Virus record (IMG/VR): IMGVR_UViG_3300047550_004271
Span: 1 to 22,221 of that record
Origin: a virus
Strand: one strand, 5' to 3'
Length of the DNA stretch: 22,221 nucleotides
Positions 1-5,408 of this stretch are shown in pieces (position 1 is the first letter of the stretch; each line of letters begins with the position of its first letter). The notes below the pieces were generated by a model, which searched no databases, had not been told where the DNA came from, and saw only the letters and a program-made list of their open reading frames with translations. Made by a program: the position numbers and the translations under genes.

Positions 1-82
1 GTGCTTTATCCTTGGAAGTGGAAGCACACAGAACGTGATAACCCAAATCAACATTATCAACCACACAATAGATTTTAATCAT
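1..82 (-). CDS. Hypothetical small protein, N-terminal part only
   Basis: An ATG at 82 opens a frame that runs off the left edge of the window after 27 residues, beginning MIKIYCVVDNVDLGYHV. It starts inside the stop codon of the gene before it (ATGA overlap), which is the normal spacing in this operon, so it is probably real. No function can be assigned from this fragment. It is the last visible member of a unit that begins at 548. Confidence 0.6.
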   Translation of the reverse strand, partial: MIKIYCVVDNVDLGYHVLCASTSKDKA

Positions 83-279
83 AATTCTTCCTCATTTACT
101 TTACGCATCGTTTCTACACTAATAATATCCAGTTCTAATTCGTGTGATGTTGCTACTTTGAGATAGGTTTGATACTGATACTCGTTGAGGTCTTTGGATG
201 GAATGTATCCCTTATAAGTCAGCATTTTTTGAATTGCCTTACGAGTTGGTTCTTCCCAGTCCTCTTTGAAGTTGAACAT
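79..279 (-). CDS. Hypothetical protein, 66 residues
   Basis: This is a small, charged, soluble-looking protein beginning MFNFKEDWEEPTRKAIQ and ending in acidic NEEEL. It has no signal peptide, membrane segment or cysteine motif. It overlaps the upstream gene by one base and the downstream gene by four (ATGA), which argues for translational coupling within a three-gene operon. I do not recognise a family. The coupling and coding-like composition support it as real; function unknown. Confidence 0.65.
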   Translation of the reverse strand: MFNFKEDWEEPTRKAIQKMLTYKGYIPSKDLNEYQYQTYLKVATSHELELDIISVETMRKVNEEEL

Positions 280-548
280 CAGTCATTCCACCCATCAAAG
301 TATTCTGTGAAAAAGTTGAAACTCAATCCAACATCACCAAACTGAAAATCTGCTCCAAACAAAGAAGAAGAAGTGAAAAATGAGAGCAGGATGTGTAATC
401 CACCATTACTATGAACTAAACTACTGGGGTTCTCATAATTAACCCAGAGTAATGAACGATTGTTGATGATACCAAACTGCCAAGTGCGTGAAGTTTCACC
501 ACCTTCCCAAACTTTTTTATCGTATTGAAAGAGTTTAAGTTGTTTCAT
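279..548 (-). CDS. Hypothetical protein, first gene of a small operon
   Basis: The frame is open back to 653, but the upstream 35 codons lie inside the homing endonuclease gene and its promoter region. The ATG at 548 (MKQLKLFQYDKK) is the sensible start because a TATAAT box lies about 20 bases before it, giving an 89-residue protein. The sequence is rich in aromatic residues and beta-strand-like, with a C-terminal stretch FQFGDVGLSF. The same alternation of hydrophobic and aromatic residues, and a similar position of FxFxxGxxGFxF, appears in the 92-residue protein at 3434-3712, so the two may be distant paralogues. No catalytic motif is visible and the function is unknown. Confidence 0.65.
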   Translation of the reverse strand: MKQLKLFQYDKKVWEGGETSRTWQFGIINNRSLLWVNYENPSSLVHSNGGLHILLSFFTSSSLFGADFQFGDVGLSFNFFTEYFDGWND

Positions 549-569
549 CGGTTTGTTGTGTATAAGAGT

Positions 570-626
570 ATTATACAGCATCCACACAAGGTTTTGGTGC
601 CTCCTGTGCCGGTTTATAAAGTGTCC
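570..626 (-). promoter_or_regulatory. Promoter with upstream repeated element (copy E)
   Basis: A TATAAT -10 box (570-575) sits about 20 bases before the ATG at 548. The repeated element GACACTT-N5-ACCGGC occupies 606-626, 30 bp upstream of the -10. No good -35 hexamer is seen at the proper spacing. The -10 box is also inside a small inverted repeat (560-565 with 571-576). The whole promoter lies within the 3' end of the homing endonuclease gene, whose TAA stop is part of TATAAT. Confidence 0.6.
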
Positions 627-1260
627 ATCCCTTACAGGTTTTGCTTTTTCCATTTACCATTCTATTAAATCCACCTTGGTCTAAATTATTTTTTTTACAA
701 AAATCAGTTTGATTTATTCCTCTTACTACTTCACCATCAGGACTAACTACACAAAACTCTTTACTCATAGAAAGGATTTGTTCCTCACTCATTTTTCTAC
801 CAATAGAACGAGAAACAAAACCATTTTCCAACCTCAATCTCCATCTCTCCTTCATCATCAGTTTTGTCCTTTCACTATGTTTTTTACCATACCAAGGATT
901 AGAATATTTGTATCTTGAAATACCATACATAGGATTATTTTTACCACTCATCAACATTTTTCTTCTTATCCTCGCACTTTCATAAAGATAAGAATTTACA
1001 TAATTTCCATTTGCTTTCATACTTGTGTGGGCATAAACCATCTTTATGGTTTTTTGGTCGTTCAATCCATATCTTTGGATACATATTTTTTCAAGTAGTG
1101 CGTGAGCAACATAATGTTCTCTTGAAGTAAGAACTACAACTCTATTATTCTTTCCGTAAATACTTACTGGAAAGATGTGGTGTTTTTCTGTATATCCATC
1201 AGGTGGAGTTCTGTTCTCTGCTTTCCTGATGAGATTACAATAAACTTTTAGATAGTTCAT
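571..1260 (-). CDS. HNH homing endonuclease with NUMOD-type DNA-binding modules
   Basis: This 229-residue protein starts at the ATG at 1260. The frame is open 21 codons further, but those cross the late promoter. An HNH core is near the N-terminus: EKHHIFPVSIYG (His27-His28) followed by TSREHYVAHALLEK (His49, His53). Next comes a NUMOD3-like segment (GKNNPMYG, then NPWYGKKHSERTK, residues 107-133) and a C-terminal helix-turn-helix-like module (FCKKNNLDQGGFNRM, residues 187-201) ending GWTLYK. Such proteins are selfish free-standing endonucleases that nick or cut DNA at a homing site and copy their gene. The last eleven or so residues look like translated intergenic DNA carrying the neighbour's promoter, suggesting insertion just upstream of the gene at 548. 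It has its own late promoter inside an inverted repeat. Confidence 0.85.
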   Translation of the reverse strand: MNYLKVYCNLIRKAENRTPPDGYTEKHHIFPVSIYGKNNRVVVLTSREHYVAHALLEKICIQRYGLNDQKTIKMVYAHTSMKANGNYVNSYLYESARIRRKMLMSGKNNPMYGISRYKYSNPWYGKKHSERTKLMMKERWRLRLENGFVSRSIGRKMSEEQILSMSKEFCVVSPDGEVVRGINQTDFCKKNNLDQGGFNRMVNGKSKTCKGWTLYKPAQEAPKPCVDAV

Positions 1261-1283
1261 TTCTACTCTGTAAGTCGCAATAC

Positions 1284-1291
1284 TATTTATA
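1284..1291 (-). promoter_or_regulatory. T4-type late promoter TATAAATA
   Basis: Exact match to the T4 late promoter box on the minus strand, placed so that transcription would begin near 1277, about 17 bases before the endonuclease ATG at 1260. A weaker variant, CATAAATA, occurs at 1349-1356. Confidence 0.7.
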
Positions 1292-1294
1292 CAA

Positions 1295-1320
1295 GAAAAG
1301 GTGCCCGAAAGCACCTTTTC
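1295..1320 (-). terminator. Probable intrinsic terminator
   Basis: A perfect 10-bp stem (GAAAAGGTGC with GCACCTTTTC) closes a 6-base loop. On the minus strand the 3' arm ends in CCTTTTC followed by TTG, a modest U-rich tail. It would end the operon 1866-1381 just before the late promoter of the homing endonuclease. Confidence 0.6.
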
Positions 1321-1380
1321 CACCTATAATGCGACTTACAGGTATTGTTATTTATGGTAGTTCATTTCAGGTTCTCCAGG

Positions 1381-1475
1381 TCAGCAAACTAAAAGGACAA
1401 AAACTACAAGAAGCATCAATAGTAAAAATATATCTAACTTTTTTTAAGAACTTTGATTTCTGCTTCGTGGTTCAT
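1381..1475 (-). pseudogene. Small membrane-protein gene interrupted at an A7 run
   Basis: An ATG at 1475 overlaps the previous stop (ATGA, as elsewhere in these operons) and reads MNHEAEIKVLKKS before a TAG. If the frame moves back by one base at the seven A residues (1439-1445 on the complement), it continues as KLDIFLLLMLLVVFVLLVC and stops at 1381. The combined 31-residue product would have a charged N-terminus and one very hydrophobic transmembrane helix. That is too coherent to be chance non-coding sequence. It may be a one-base deletion, an assembly error in the homopolymer, or a gene expressed by slippage. Confidence 0.5.
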
Positions 1476-1675
1476 CGCATTTCAGTGAGGACTTCAATAA
1501 AATCAATAATACAATCTTTGGGAATGTAGAATGGTTCTCCAGTTTTTCGTTCTTCAATCCCGTGAGTTGTATAATGAGTAATCTCTACAAAAACTTCACC
1601 ATCATTAGTAAATTGATAGAACCAACCATCTTCTTTGTGATGAATACGGATTTGTTTTGTGATTGAGTAAGTCAT
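1472..1675 (-). CDS. Hypothetical protein, 67 residues
   Basis: A small soluble protein beginning MTYSITKQIRIHHKEDGWFY, with alternating polar and hydrophobic residues suggesting beta strands followed by a C-terminal helix (IIDFIEVLTEMR). It overlaps the upstream 64-residue gene by four bases (ATGA), so it is the second gene of the operon starting at 1866. No motif or family is recognised. Confidence 0.65.
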   Translation of the reverse strand: MTYSITKQIRIHHKEDGWFYQFTNDGEVFVEITHYTTHGIEERKTGEPFYIPKDCIIDFIEVLTEMR

Positions 1676-1866
1676 CGGTTAGGATTGATGTAATTGGGCA
1701 GTTGAAAGTTGATGTAAGGTCTTACCTGATTGTGGTTATCATCATAGATACCATCAAAGTCAATCTCTGGATTGCCATAACATACATCAAAAGAGGCATT
1801 ATAACGACGCAGGAGTTCCTCAAAGTCCCTCATAAAAGCATCGGTGATTTGTTGTTGGTCAGTCAT
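1672..1866 (-). CDS. Hypothetical protein, 64 residues, operon leader
   Basis: A small acidic protein beginning MTDQQQITDAFMRDFEELL, with an N-terminal amphipathic helix and a Tyr/Asn-rich C-terminal half. It is the first gene after the promoter with a TATAAT box at 1889-1894, giving a predicted leader of about 16 bases, and is coupled to the next gene by an ATGA overlap. There is no recognised domain. Confidence 0.65.
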   Translation of the reverse strand: MTDQQQITDAFMRDFEELLRRYNASFDVCYGNPEIDFDGIYDDNHNQVRPYINFQLPNYINPNR

Positions 1867-1888
1867 CGGTTTGGTTGCTTATGAAGTC

Positions 1889-1946
1889 ATTATACAACGA
1901 AAAAAGGGCACCTGTGGAGATGCCCTGTGCCAGTTCCTCAAGTGTC
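1889..1946 (-). promoter_or_regulatory. Promoter with upstream repeated element (copy A)
   Basis: TATAAT (1889-1894) precedes the gene starting at 1866. The hexamer 17 bp upstream is CCACAG, a poor -35. The element GACACTT-N5-ACTGGC lies at 1926-1946, 31 bp from the -10. A terminator hairpin sits between element and -10, so the end of one operon and the start of the next are packed into about 60 bp. The element also forms the last codons and stop of the gene at 1938-2219. Confidence 0.65.
1900..1925 (-). terminator. Intrinsic terminator
   Basis: On the minus strand a GGGCA/TGCCC stem with a 10-base loop is followed directly by six T residues (complement of 1900-1905). It lies just past the stop of the gene at 1938-2219 and would end the operon beginning at 2608. 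Confidence 0.75.
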
Positions 1947-2219
1947 TTTCTGAAAAAACTCATCAGGAGGATTGTGAATAAACATAGACTTTTTCATCTT
2001 TCCAATACCCTTCTTCTCTGTAAATCCTTCGGGTATAGGTCCATCCCACCCATTCTTCTTTGCTTGTCCGACTGAGGGGAACAATTCCATTTCGACTGCT
2101 AGATGTGCTAATGTCCAATGTGGTTGTATTTCAATGTGGTCGTTTGGGTCAAATCCCCACCAGTCAGATTCTGGTAGGGAAAAAACACCAGGTTTTACAA
2201 AGTTGAATTCGAACTGCAT
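1938..2219 (-). CDS. Hypothetical protein, 93 residues
   Basis: A protein beginning MQFEFNFVKPGVFSLPESDWW, with a distinctive middle segment, FPSVGQAKKNGWDGPIPEG, followed by a basic GIGKMKKSMFIHNPP stretch. I believe such segments recur in small cyanophage proteins but cannot name the family. Its start lies 25 bases inside the upstream gene (2195-2608), so the two are likely coupled. The stop codon falls within the repeated element GACACTTGA, giving a Lys-Asp-Thr C-terminus. Function unknown. Confidence 0.7.
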   Translation of the reverse strand: MQFEFNFVKPGVFSLPESDWWGFDPNDHIEIQPHWTLAHLAVEMELFPSVGQAKKNGWDGPIPEGFTEKKGIGKMKKSMFIHNPPDEFFQKDT

Positions 2220-2608
2220 TGTTCTTCCTCATCAGACAGTACAGTTCCCATCGGACCTTTTTTCAATCGTGCCCATTCTTCTTCTGCCTGTTGCATGTCA
2301 TCAAACTTCTTCCTCAGGTCTTCACCCAAAGTCAGTTCGAATTCATCGGCAACTTTACGCATATCTTCTTCTCTTCGATCTTCACCAAATGCAACACCAC
2401 AAGCACCTTTCATAATGTTGATTTCATCATGACCCATTGCACGGGCAACGGTTGCGAAGAAACGAAACAGTTGATGAACATTAAGGTCTTCAGCAGGAAT
2501 CTGAAAAGTATAATGCTCTTCGGGGAGCATCATATCATCAAAACCACTACTGTAACTAGTAGAAGTCCATTCAGAATCAAAAGAAACTTTGAGAGATGCC
2601 TTATACAT
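2195..2608 (-). CDS. Hypothetical protein, 137 residues, operon leader
   Basis: The frame is open to 2653, but the ATG at 2608 (MYKASLKVSF) is chosen because the -10 box at 2635-2640 lies inside the longer version. The N-terminal third looks beta-rich, the middle (HQLFRFFATVARAMGHDEI) helical, and the C-terminal half is strongly charged with a likely coiled helix (DMQQAEEEWARLKK) and an acidic tail. No catalytic motif or membrane segment is seen. It overlaps the next gene by 25 bases. Function unknown. Confidence 0.7.
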   Translation of the reverse strand: MYKASLKVSFDSEWTSTSYSSGFDDMMLPEEHYTFQIPAEDLNVHQLFRFFATVARAMGHDEINIMKGACGVAFGEDRREEDMRKVADEFELTLGEDLRKKFDDMQQAEEEWARLKKGPMGTVLSDEEEQCSSNSTL

Positions 2609-2634
2609 TTTGGGGGTTTTTGATTTATAAATGT

Positions 2635-2691
2635 ATAATACCAGAAAGAGCACCCAAAATCAAGTGCCCTTGTGCCAGTCCTTTAAGTGTC
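2635..2691 (-). promoter_or_regulatory. Promoter with upstream repeated element (copy B)
   Basis: TTGATT (2658-2663) and TATTAT (2635-2640) are separated by 17 bp, a good sigma-70-type promoter about 20 bases before the transcription start region of the gene at 2608. The element GACACTT-N5-ACTGGC occupies 2671-2691, 30 bp from the -10. The element also contains the TAA stop of the small gene at 2683-2847. Confidence 0.7.
2647..2670 (-). terminator. Terminator-like hairpin
   Basis: A 7-bp stem (AGGGCAC with GTGCTCT, one G-U pair) closes a 10-base loop on the minus strand. The following sequence (TTCTGG) is only weakly U-rich. It lies between the stop of the 54-residue gene and the promoter of the next operon, overlapping that promoter's -35 region and spacer. 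Confidence 0.5.
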
Positions 2692-2847
2692 CTTGTCTCC
2701 CAATTTTACACCAATATCTTTATCAGTTAAGTCATTATATAAAAGTTTAGCAAATATAATATGAGGTTTTTCTCTTGTTTCAATTGCGGAACTAGTTGCC
2801 ACAGTCCACATAATATCAAGTTGCAGTTTATCAGGTAATTCTTTCAT
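2683..2847 (-). CDS. Hypothetical protein, 54 residues
   Basis: A complete small frame from ATG at 2847 to TAA at 2683. It begins MKELPDKLQLDIMWTVATSS, has a helical amphipathic middle (KPHIIFAKLLYNDL), and ends LGDKDT. It overlaps the upstream stop by one base (TGATG), matching the coupling style of this long operon. It is the last gene of the unit that starts with RNA ligase at 6611. Family and function are not recognised. Confidence 0.7.
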   Translation of the reverse strand: MKELPDKLQLDIMWTVATSSAIETREKPHIIFAKLLYNDLTDKDIGVKLGDKDT

Positions 2848-3437
2848 CAGTCCCACCACCAGCAGAGGTTTTCAAGTGTGTTAATAAATTGTTCATGATA
2901 AACCGTTCTACTAGGATTTGGTTTACCATCTTTCATGTCTTGTAGATATTGCATTATGCCACGAACAACTGGTGTGTCTTGAAAGTATTCGTGCATTCGG
3001 TAACAATCAAACTTTTCATTATATTCAATAAAGTCATGAAGTGGTGCCATGTTGCGACGATAAGCACGAATGAATACATCTTCATATTTGATGCCATTCT
3101 TGTTGCGAATGTCAAGTGGTGCATATCTTTCTTCTTCTGGAATATCATCAGTAAGAATTGCATGTTCTGGATTTTCAAATACAAAGTGAAGACCTTCGTA
3201 ATACTTTTCTAACAACTCTAGATCTGGTGCTACACTGAGGTCTTCATTATCTTCCATGTAATATTTCATTCGATTGATTGCATCTGGGTCTGTCAATCGA
3301 AATACAATATTACCAATATAATAGTCTACTGGACCACCATACATGCTTTCAGATAGTCTCTTGCGAAAAGACAAATGAATGATCTCAAATCCAGGATCTT
3401 CATTCTCTTCCATTACTAAACCTTGCGAAATACTCAT
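2847..3437 (-). CDS. Hypothetical protein, 196 residues
   Basis: A medium-sized acidic soluble protein beginning MSISQGLVMEENEDPGFEI and ending LENLCWWWD. Features include a Tyr/Gly-rich segment (MYGGPVDYYIGNIVF, about residues 32-46), an acidic central region (ILTDDIPEEERYAP) and a Tyr-rich helical C-terminal third. No nucleotide-binding, metal-binding or membrane motif is seen. It overlaps the upstream gene by four bases (ATGA) and the downstream gene by one, so it is part of the RNA-repair operon and probably expressed early. I do not recognise the family. Confidence 0.75.
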   Translation of the reverse strand: MSISQGLVMEENEDPGFEIIHLSFRKRLSESMYGGPVDYYIGNIVFRLTDPDAINRMKYYMEDNEDLSVAPDLELLEKYYEGLHFVFENPEHAILTDDIPEEERYAPLDIRNKNGIKYEDVFIRAYRRNMAPLHDFIEYNEKFDCYRMHEYFQDTPVVRGIMQYLQDMKDGKPNPSRTVYHEQFINTLENLCWWWD

Positions 3438-3712
3438 TCTTTTACCTCTTGAACATAAAAAGACTCATCACGCCAGTTGCGACCAGCAATATCAAAAGTA
3501 AAACCTAATTTACCAAGAGAAAATAAGAAGGAAAACAGTCTTCCATATCCCATAGAGATTTGAAGATAAGGACATTCAATCCAAGAACCATACTCACCAA
3601 TATCAAATGCAACTTGGAGAAGTGCATGATGTTCATTAAAGAAAAGAGTTAAGCAATATTCTTTACCATAATCTTCTCTGGTATACCATTTTGCTACTTG
3701 AAAGATTTTCAT
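3434..3712 (-). CDS. Hypothetical protein, 92 residues
   Basis: A beta-rich, aromatic protein beginning MKIFQVAKWYTREDYG, with a central HHALLQVAFDIGEYGSW and a C-terminal FSFLFSLGKLGFTFDI. Its general layout resembles the 89-residue protein at 279-548 (short N-terminal strand, ALLQV-like strand, then FxFxxGxxGFxF and a Trp/Asp end), which suggests distant paralogy but at low identity. It is coupled to the next gene by an ATGA overlap. Function unknown. Confidence 0.7.
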   Translation of the reverse strand: MKIFQVAKWYTREDYGKEYCLTLFFNEHHALLQVAFDIGEYGSWIECPYLQISMGYGRLFSFLFSLGKLGFTFDIAGRNWRDESFYVQEVKE

Positions 3713-3793
3713 TCTTTTAGTTCCTGCGCTAGTTGTAGCATATCATTTTTGTCCAAAACAATCAAGTCATAATGTTTGTGATTCTTCAGTCAT
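3709..3793 (-). pseudogene. Probable frameshifted micro-gene
   Basis: Between the phosphatase gene and the gene at 3712 an ATG at 3793 reads MTEESQTL then stops. In a neighbouring frame the same stretch reads HKHYDLIVLDKNDMLQLAQ and ends QELKE with a TGA overlapping the next ATG (ATGA coupling). Joining the two by a small indel near 3775-3782 gives a natural-looking 28-residue acidic peptide. Either the gene is broken or I am reading chance sequence. Confidence 0.35.
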
Positions 3794-3795
3794 AA

Positions 3796-4248
3796 TTAAA
3801 AATTACCTGCGCCCTGTCCAACATCAAAAGTCCAGATACCACGTTCTTGCCACATATTGACGACCCTTTGTCGATCATCAAAAACTCCAAGAATGTTATG
3901 AGTTTGCAGAATCTCATCGGCAATCTCACCTTTGACTACAGAATCATCACGATGATCCTTATACTTTCGCATATAAAGTTTATCGTAGAAGATTTCGTTT
4001 TCGGTCAACCAATTGACAGTTTGATTTTCATAGTCATCAGAACGACCAGAAACAATAATCAAATCAGTTTCATAGGAACTACGAAGTGCCTGATAAACCA
4101 TTTGAACTGGTCTATGCGGTTTGTCATTCACCAGACCAGCGTTCCAGGCATCCCAGTTGCGTGGTTTGGTTGCAACATACTGACGACGATGGCGAACATC
4201 ACAAATGGTTCCGTCCAAATCAAAAATGAAGCAATTACGCTTGGTCAT
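3796..4248 (-). CDS. pseT: Polynucleotide 3'-phosphatase (HAD fold), like the C-terminal domain of T4 Pnkp
   Basis: This 150-residue HAD-family phosphatase removes 3'-phosphate or 2',3'-cyclic phosphate ends from RNA so that they can be ligated. The signature DxDGT motif is at residues 10-14 (FDLDGTICD; Asp10 the expected nucleophile, Asp12 the acid/base). A motif II segment IIVSGRSD has Ser67, and a motif III-like GVFDDRQRVVNMW carries Asp124-Asp125. The C-terminal FDVGQGAGNF matches the end of T4 PseT in style. In T4 this domain is fused behind the kinase; here it is a separate gene after the kinase (4453-4929) with a small gene between. The ATG at 4248 is preferred over a GTG one codon upstream because it overlaps the previous stop (TGATG). 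Confidence 0.85.
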   Translation of the reverse strand: MTKRNCFIFDLDGTICDVRHRRQYVATKPRNWDAWNAGLVNDKPHRPVQMVYQALRSSYETDLIIVSGRSDDYENQTVNWLTENEIFYDKLYMRKYKDHRDDSVVKGEIADEILQTHNILGVFDDRQRVVNMWQERGIWTFDVGQGAGNF

Positions 4249-4475
4249 CACACTTCCTCAAAATAATAAAAAGCATCCTGGAAAACTTCATCATCCTCAC
4301 CCAAACTCATCCAACCTGCTGCCATACTATCAGAGTATTGCTCCCAAGCATGAACAGCATCAGAGTGTGAGATTTCATAACCATGATCAGCAAAGATTTT
4401 TACAATCCGATCAATGTCATTTTTATATTCAAAGTGATGGTTATATTGTTGCTTAACTTTCAACTTTTTCAACAT
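4248..4475 (-). CDS. Hypothetical protein between kinase and phosphatase, 75 residues
   Basis: The frame is open to 4508, but the ATG at 4475 (MLKKLKVKQQYNHHF) has a GAGG ribosome-binding site nine bases upstream and is preferred. The protein has a basic N-terminus, a helical middle (DIDRIVKIFADHGYEI), then HAWEQYSDSMAAGWM and an acidic C-terminus. It lies inside the split kinase-phosphatase pair, overlapping the kinase gene by 23 bases and the phosphatase by one. Position suggests a role linked to RNA repair, but no motif supports a specific function. Confidence 0.7.
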   Translation of the reverse strand: MLKKLKVKQQYNHHFEYKNDIDRIVKIFADHGYEISHSDAVHAWEQYSDSMAAGWMSLGEDDEVFQDAFYYFEEV

Positions 4476-4929
4476 AATCAAAGTCCTCATTGTGAGTTGG
4501 AATTTCAAACTGATGCCACATTCGTTTCAGAATACTTTCGGGAATGAACTTTCCTTCACGATGTTTGTTTCGTTCTAGTGCCTCTTCTAGGGATATTTCA
4601 AAGTATACCACACCCCTCCTATAATAGGAAGGAAGTTTAGAAAGTTTTTTCCTTCGGGTCTTTTTAGATAAATTTGTTTGGTCAAAAATAATGTCCTTCC
4701 CTTTGTCCTTTGCCTCAATAAAAGCAATCTCCAACTGACGAGTAGCATCAGGAATGACATCATCAAAGACTTCATTGTAAGTCTGCCCAACACGTTTGGC
4801 ATATTCTTCGATGTAATTATCTGTAGAAAGGACTACTGCATCTTTCCAGTAGTCCAGTTTCTTCAGTCTTTTCACATATGTGGACTTCCCAGAAGTAGGA
4901 ATTCCACAAAGCATTACAAGTTCAGACAT
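4453..4929 (-). CDS. pnk: Polynucleotide 5'-kinase (P-loop), like the N-terminal domain of T4 Pnkp
   Basis: This 158-residue P-loop kinase is expected to phosphorylate 5'-OH ends of RNA or DNA using ATP. The Walker A motif GIPTSGKST is at residues 9-17. Asp37 in STDNY is placed like the catalytic Asp of T4 polynucleotide kinase. DQTNLSKKTRRKK (residues 83-95) matches the conserved DTNL region, and NKHREGKFIPESILKRM resembles the arginine-bearing lid. The ATG at 4929 (MSELVML) overlaps the HNH gene stop by eight bases; an upstream in-frame ATG at 4956 is less likely. It lies downstream of RNA ligase and upstream of the 3'-phosphatase, so the three end-healing and sealing activities are co-transcribed. 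Confidence 0.87.
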   Translation of the reverse strand: MSELVMLCGIPTSGKSTYVKRLKKLDYWKDAVVLSTDNYIEEYAKRVGQTYNEVFDDVIPDATRQLEIAFIEAKDKGKDIIFDQTNLSKKTRRKKLSKLPSYYRRGVVYFEISLEEALERNKHREGKFIPESILKRMWHQFEIPTHNEDFDYVEKVES

Positions 4930-5398
4930 AAACATACTCCTTCCATTCGGACACATTACTTTTGTTTAGGGCAAGTGTCATTTTGTTAAATGGTACTTTT
5001 GGTTTTCGGTAAAGTGGTCTTCCCCATTCTTCTGGAGTCTTATCTCCCTTATGGGTATTGCAAGGCATACATGCAACTACCATGTTTTCCCAGGAATCTA
5101 CACCACCACGGGAACGTGGAATTACGTGATCAATCGTTAAATCTTTGAAAGATCCACAGTATTGGCACATGTGATCATCACGTTTGTAAATCATATGTCG
5201 TGATGGTTTGTTTGTCATAATTTTTTCGATGGGCAACTTAATATAATTGACCAAGCGAATTACACGGGCAGACAAACGCTGTGCTTTCTCTTTCAGAAGA
5301 AGAACGATTGCTCTTCTCCAATTTGTAAAATTAATGGGTTCATAACTTGCATTAAGCACAAGTATCGTTTTATTTGGTTCAATTAATAAGTTTTCCAT
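4922..5398 (-). CDS. HNH endonuclease, McrA-type, resembling a cyanobacterial chromosomal family
   Basis: This 158-residue protein has a classical zinc-bound HNH fold. CQYCG (Cys78, Cys81) is followed by LTIDHVIPRSRGG (Asp90-His91), then WENMVVACMPCN (Asn105, Cys110, Cys113) and THKG. The N-terminal half, TILVLNASYEPINFTNWRRA, is typical of a widespread cyanobacterial HNH family rather than of phage homing endonucleases with NUMOD repeats. It sits 10 bp after RNA ligase and overlaps the kinase by eight bases, so it is a resident member of the RNA-repair operon. Its substrate is unknown; roles in DNA packaging, recombination or degradation of competitor DNA are possible. An AAAGG ribosome-binding site lies just before the ATG. 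Confidence 0.85.
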   Translation of the reverse strand: MENLLIEPNKTILVLNASYEPINFTNWRRAIVLLLKEKAQRLSARVIRLVNYIKLPIEKIMTNKPSRHMIYKRDDHMCQYCGSFKDLTIDHVIPRSRGGVDSWENMVVACMPCNTHKGDKTPEEWGRPLYRKPKVPFNKMTLALNKSNVSEWKEYVYV

Positions 5399-5408
5399 CG
5401 ACCTTTAA

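Larger units (their letters stand above)
1268..1341. repeat. Perfect 12-bp inverted repeat enclosing a terminator and late promoter
   Basis: The arms CTGTAAGTCGCA (1268-1279) and TGCGACTTACAG (1330-1341) are exact reverse complements 50 bp apart. Between them lie a 10-bp terminator-like hairpin (1295-1320) and a TATAAATA late promoter (1284-1291), both for the minus strand. The endonuclease start codon is 7 bases beyond the downstream arm. RNA read through from upstream could fold the arms together close to the start codon; RNA begun at the late promoter would lack the upstream arm. Confidence 0.85.

Noticed and set aside
2617-2624. TATAAATC as a late promoter for the gene at 2608
   Set aside because: It differs from NATAAATA at the last base and lies too close to the ATG; the TTGATT-17-TATTAT promoter explains the start better.
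3796-4929. Kinase and phosphatase as a single gene split by a frameshift
   Set aside because: A 75-residue coding frame with its own ribosome-binding site separates them, and each has a natural start and stop with overlaps; separate genes fit better than a broken fusion.
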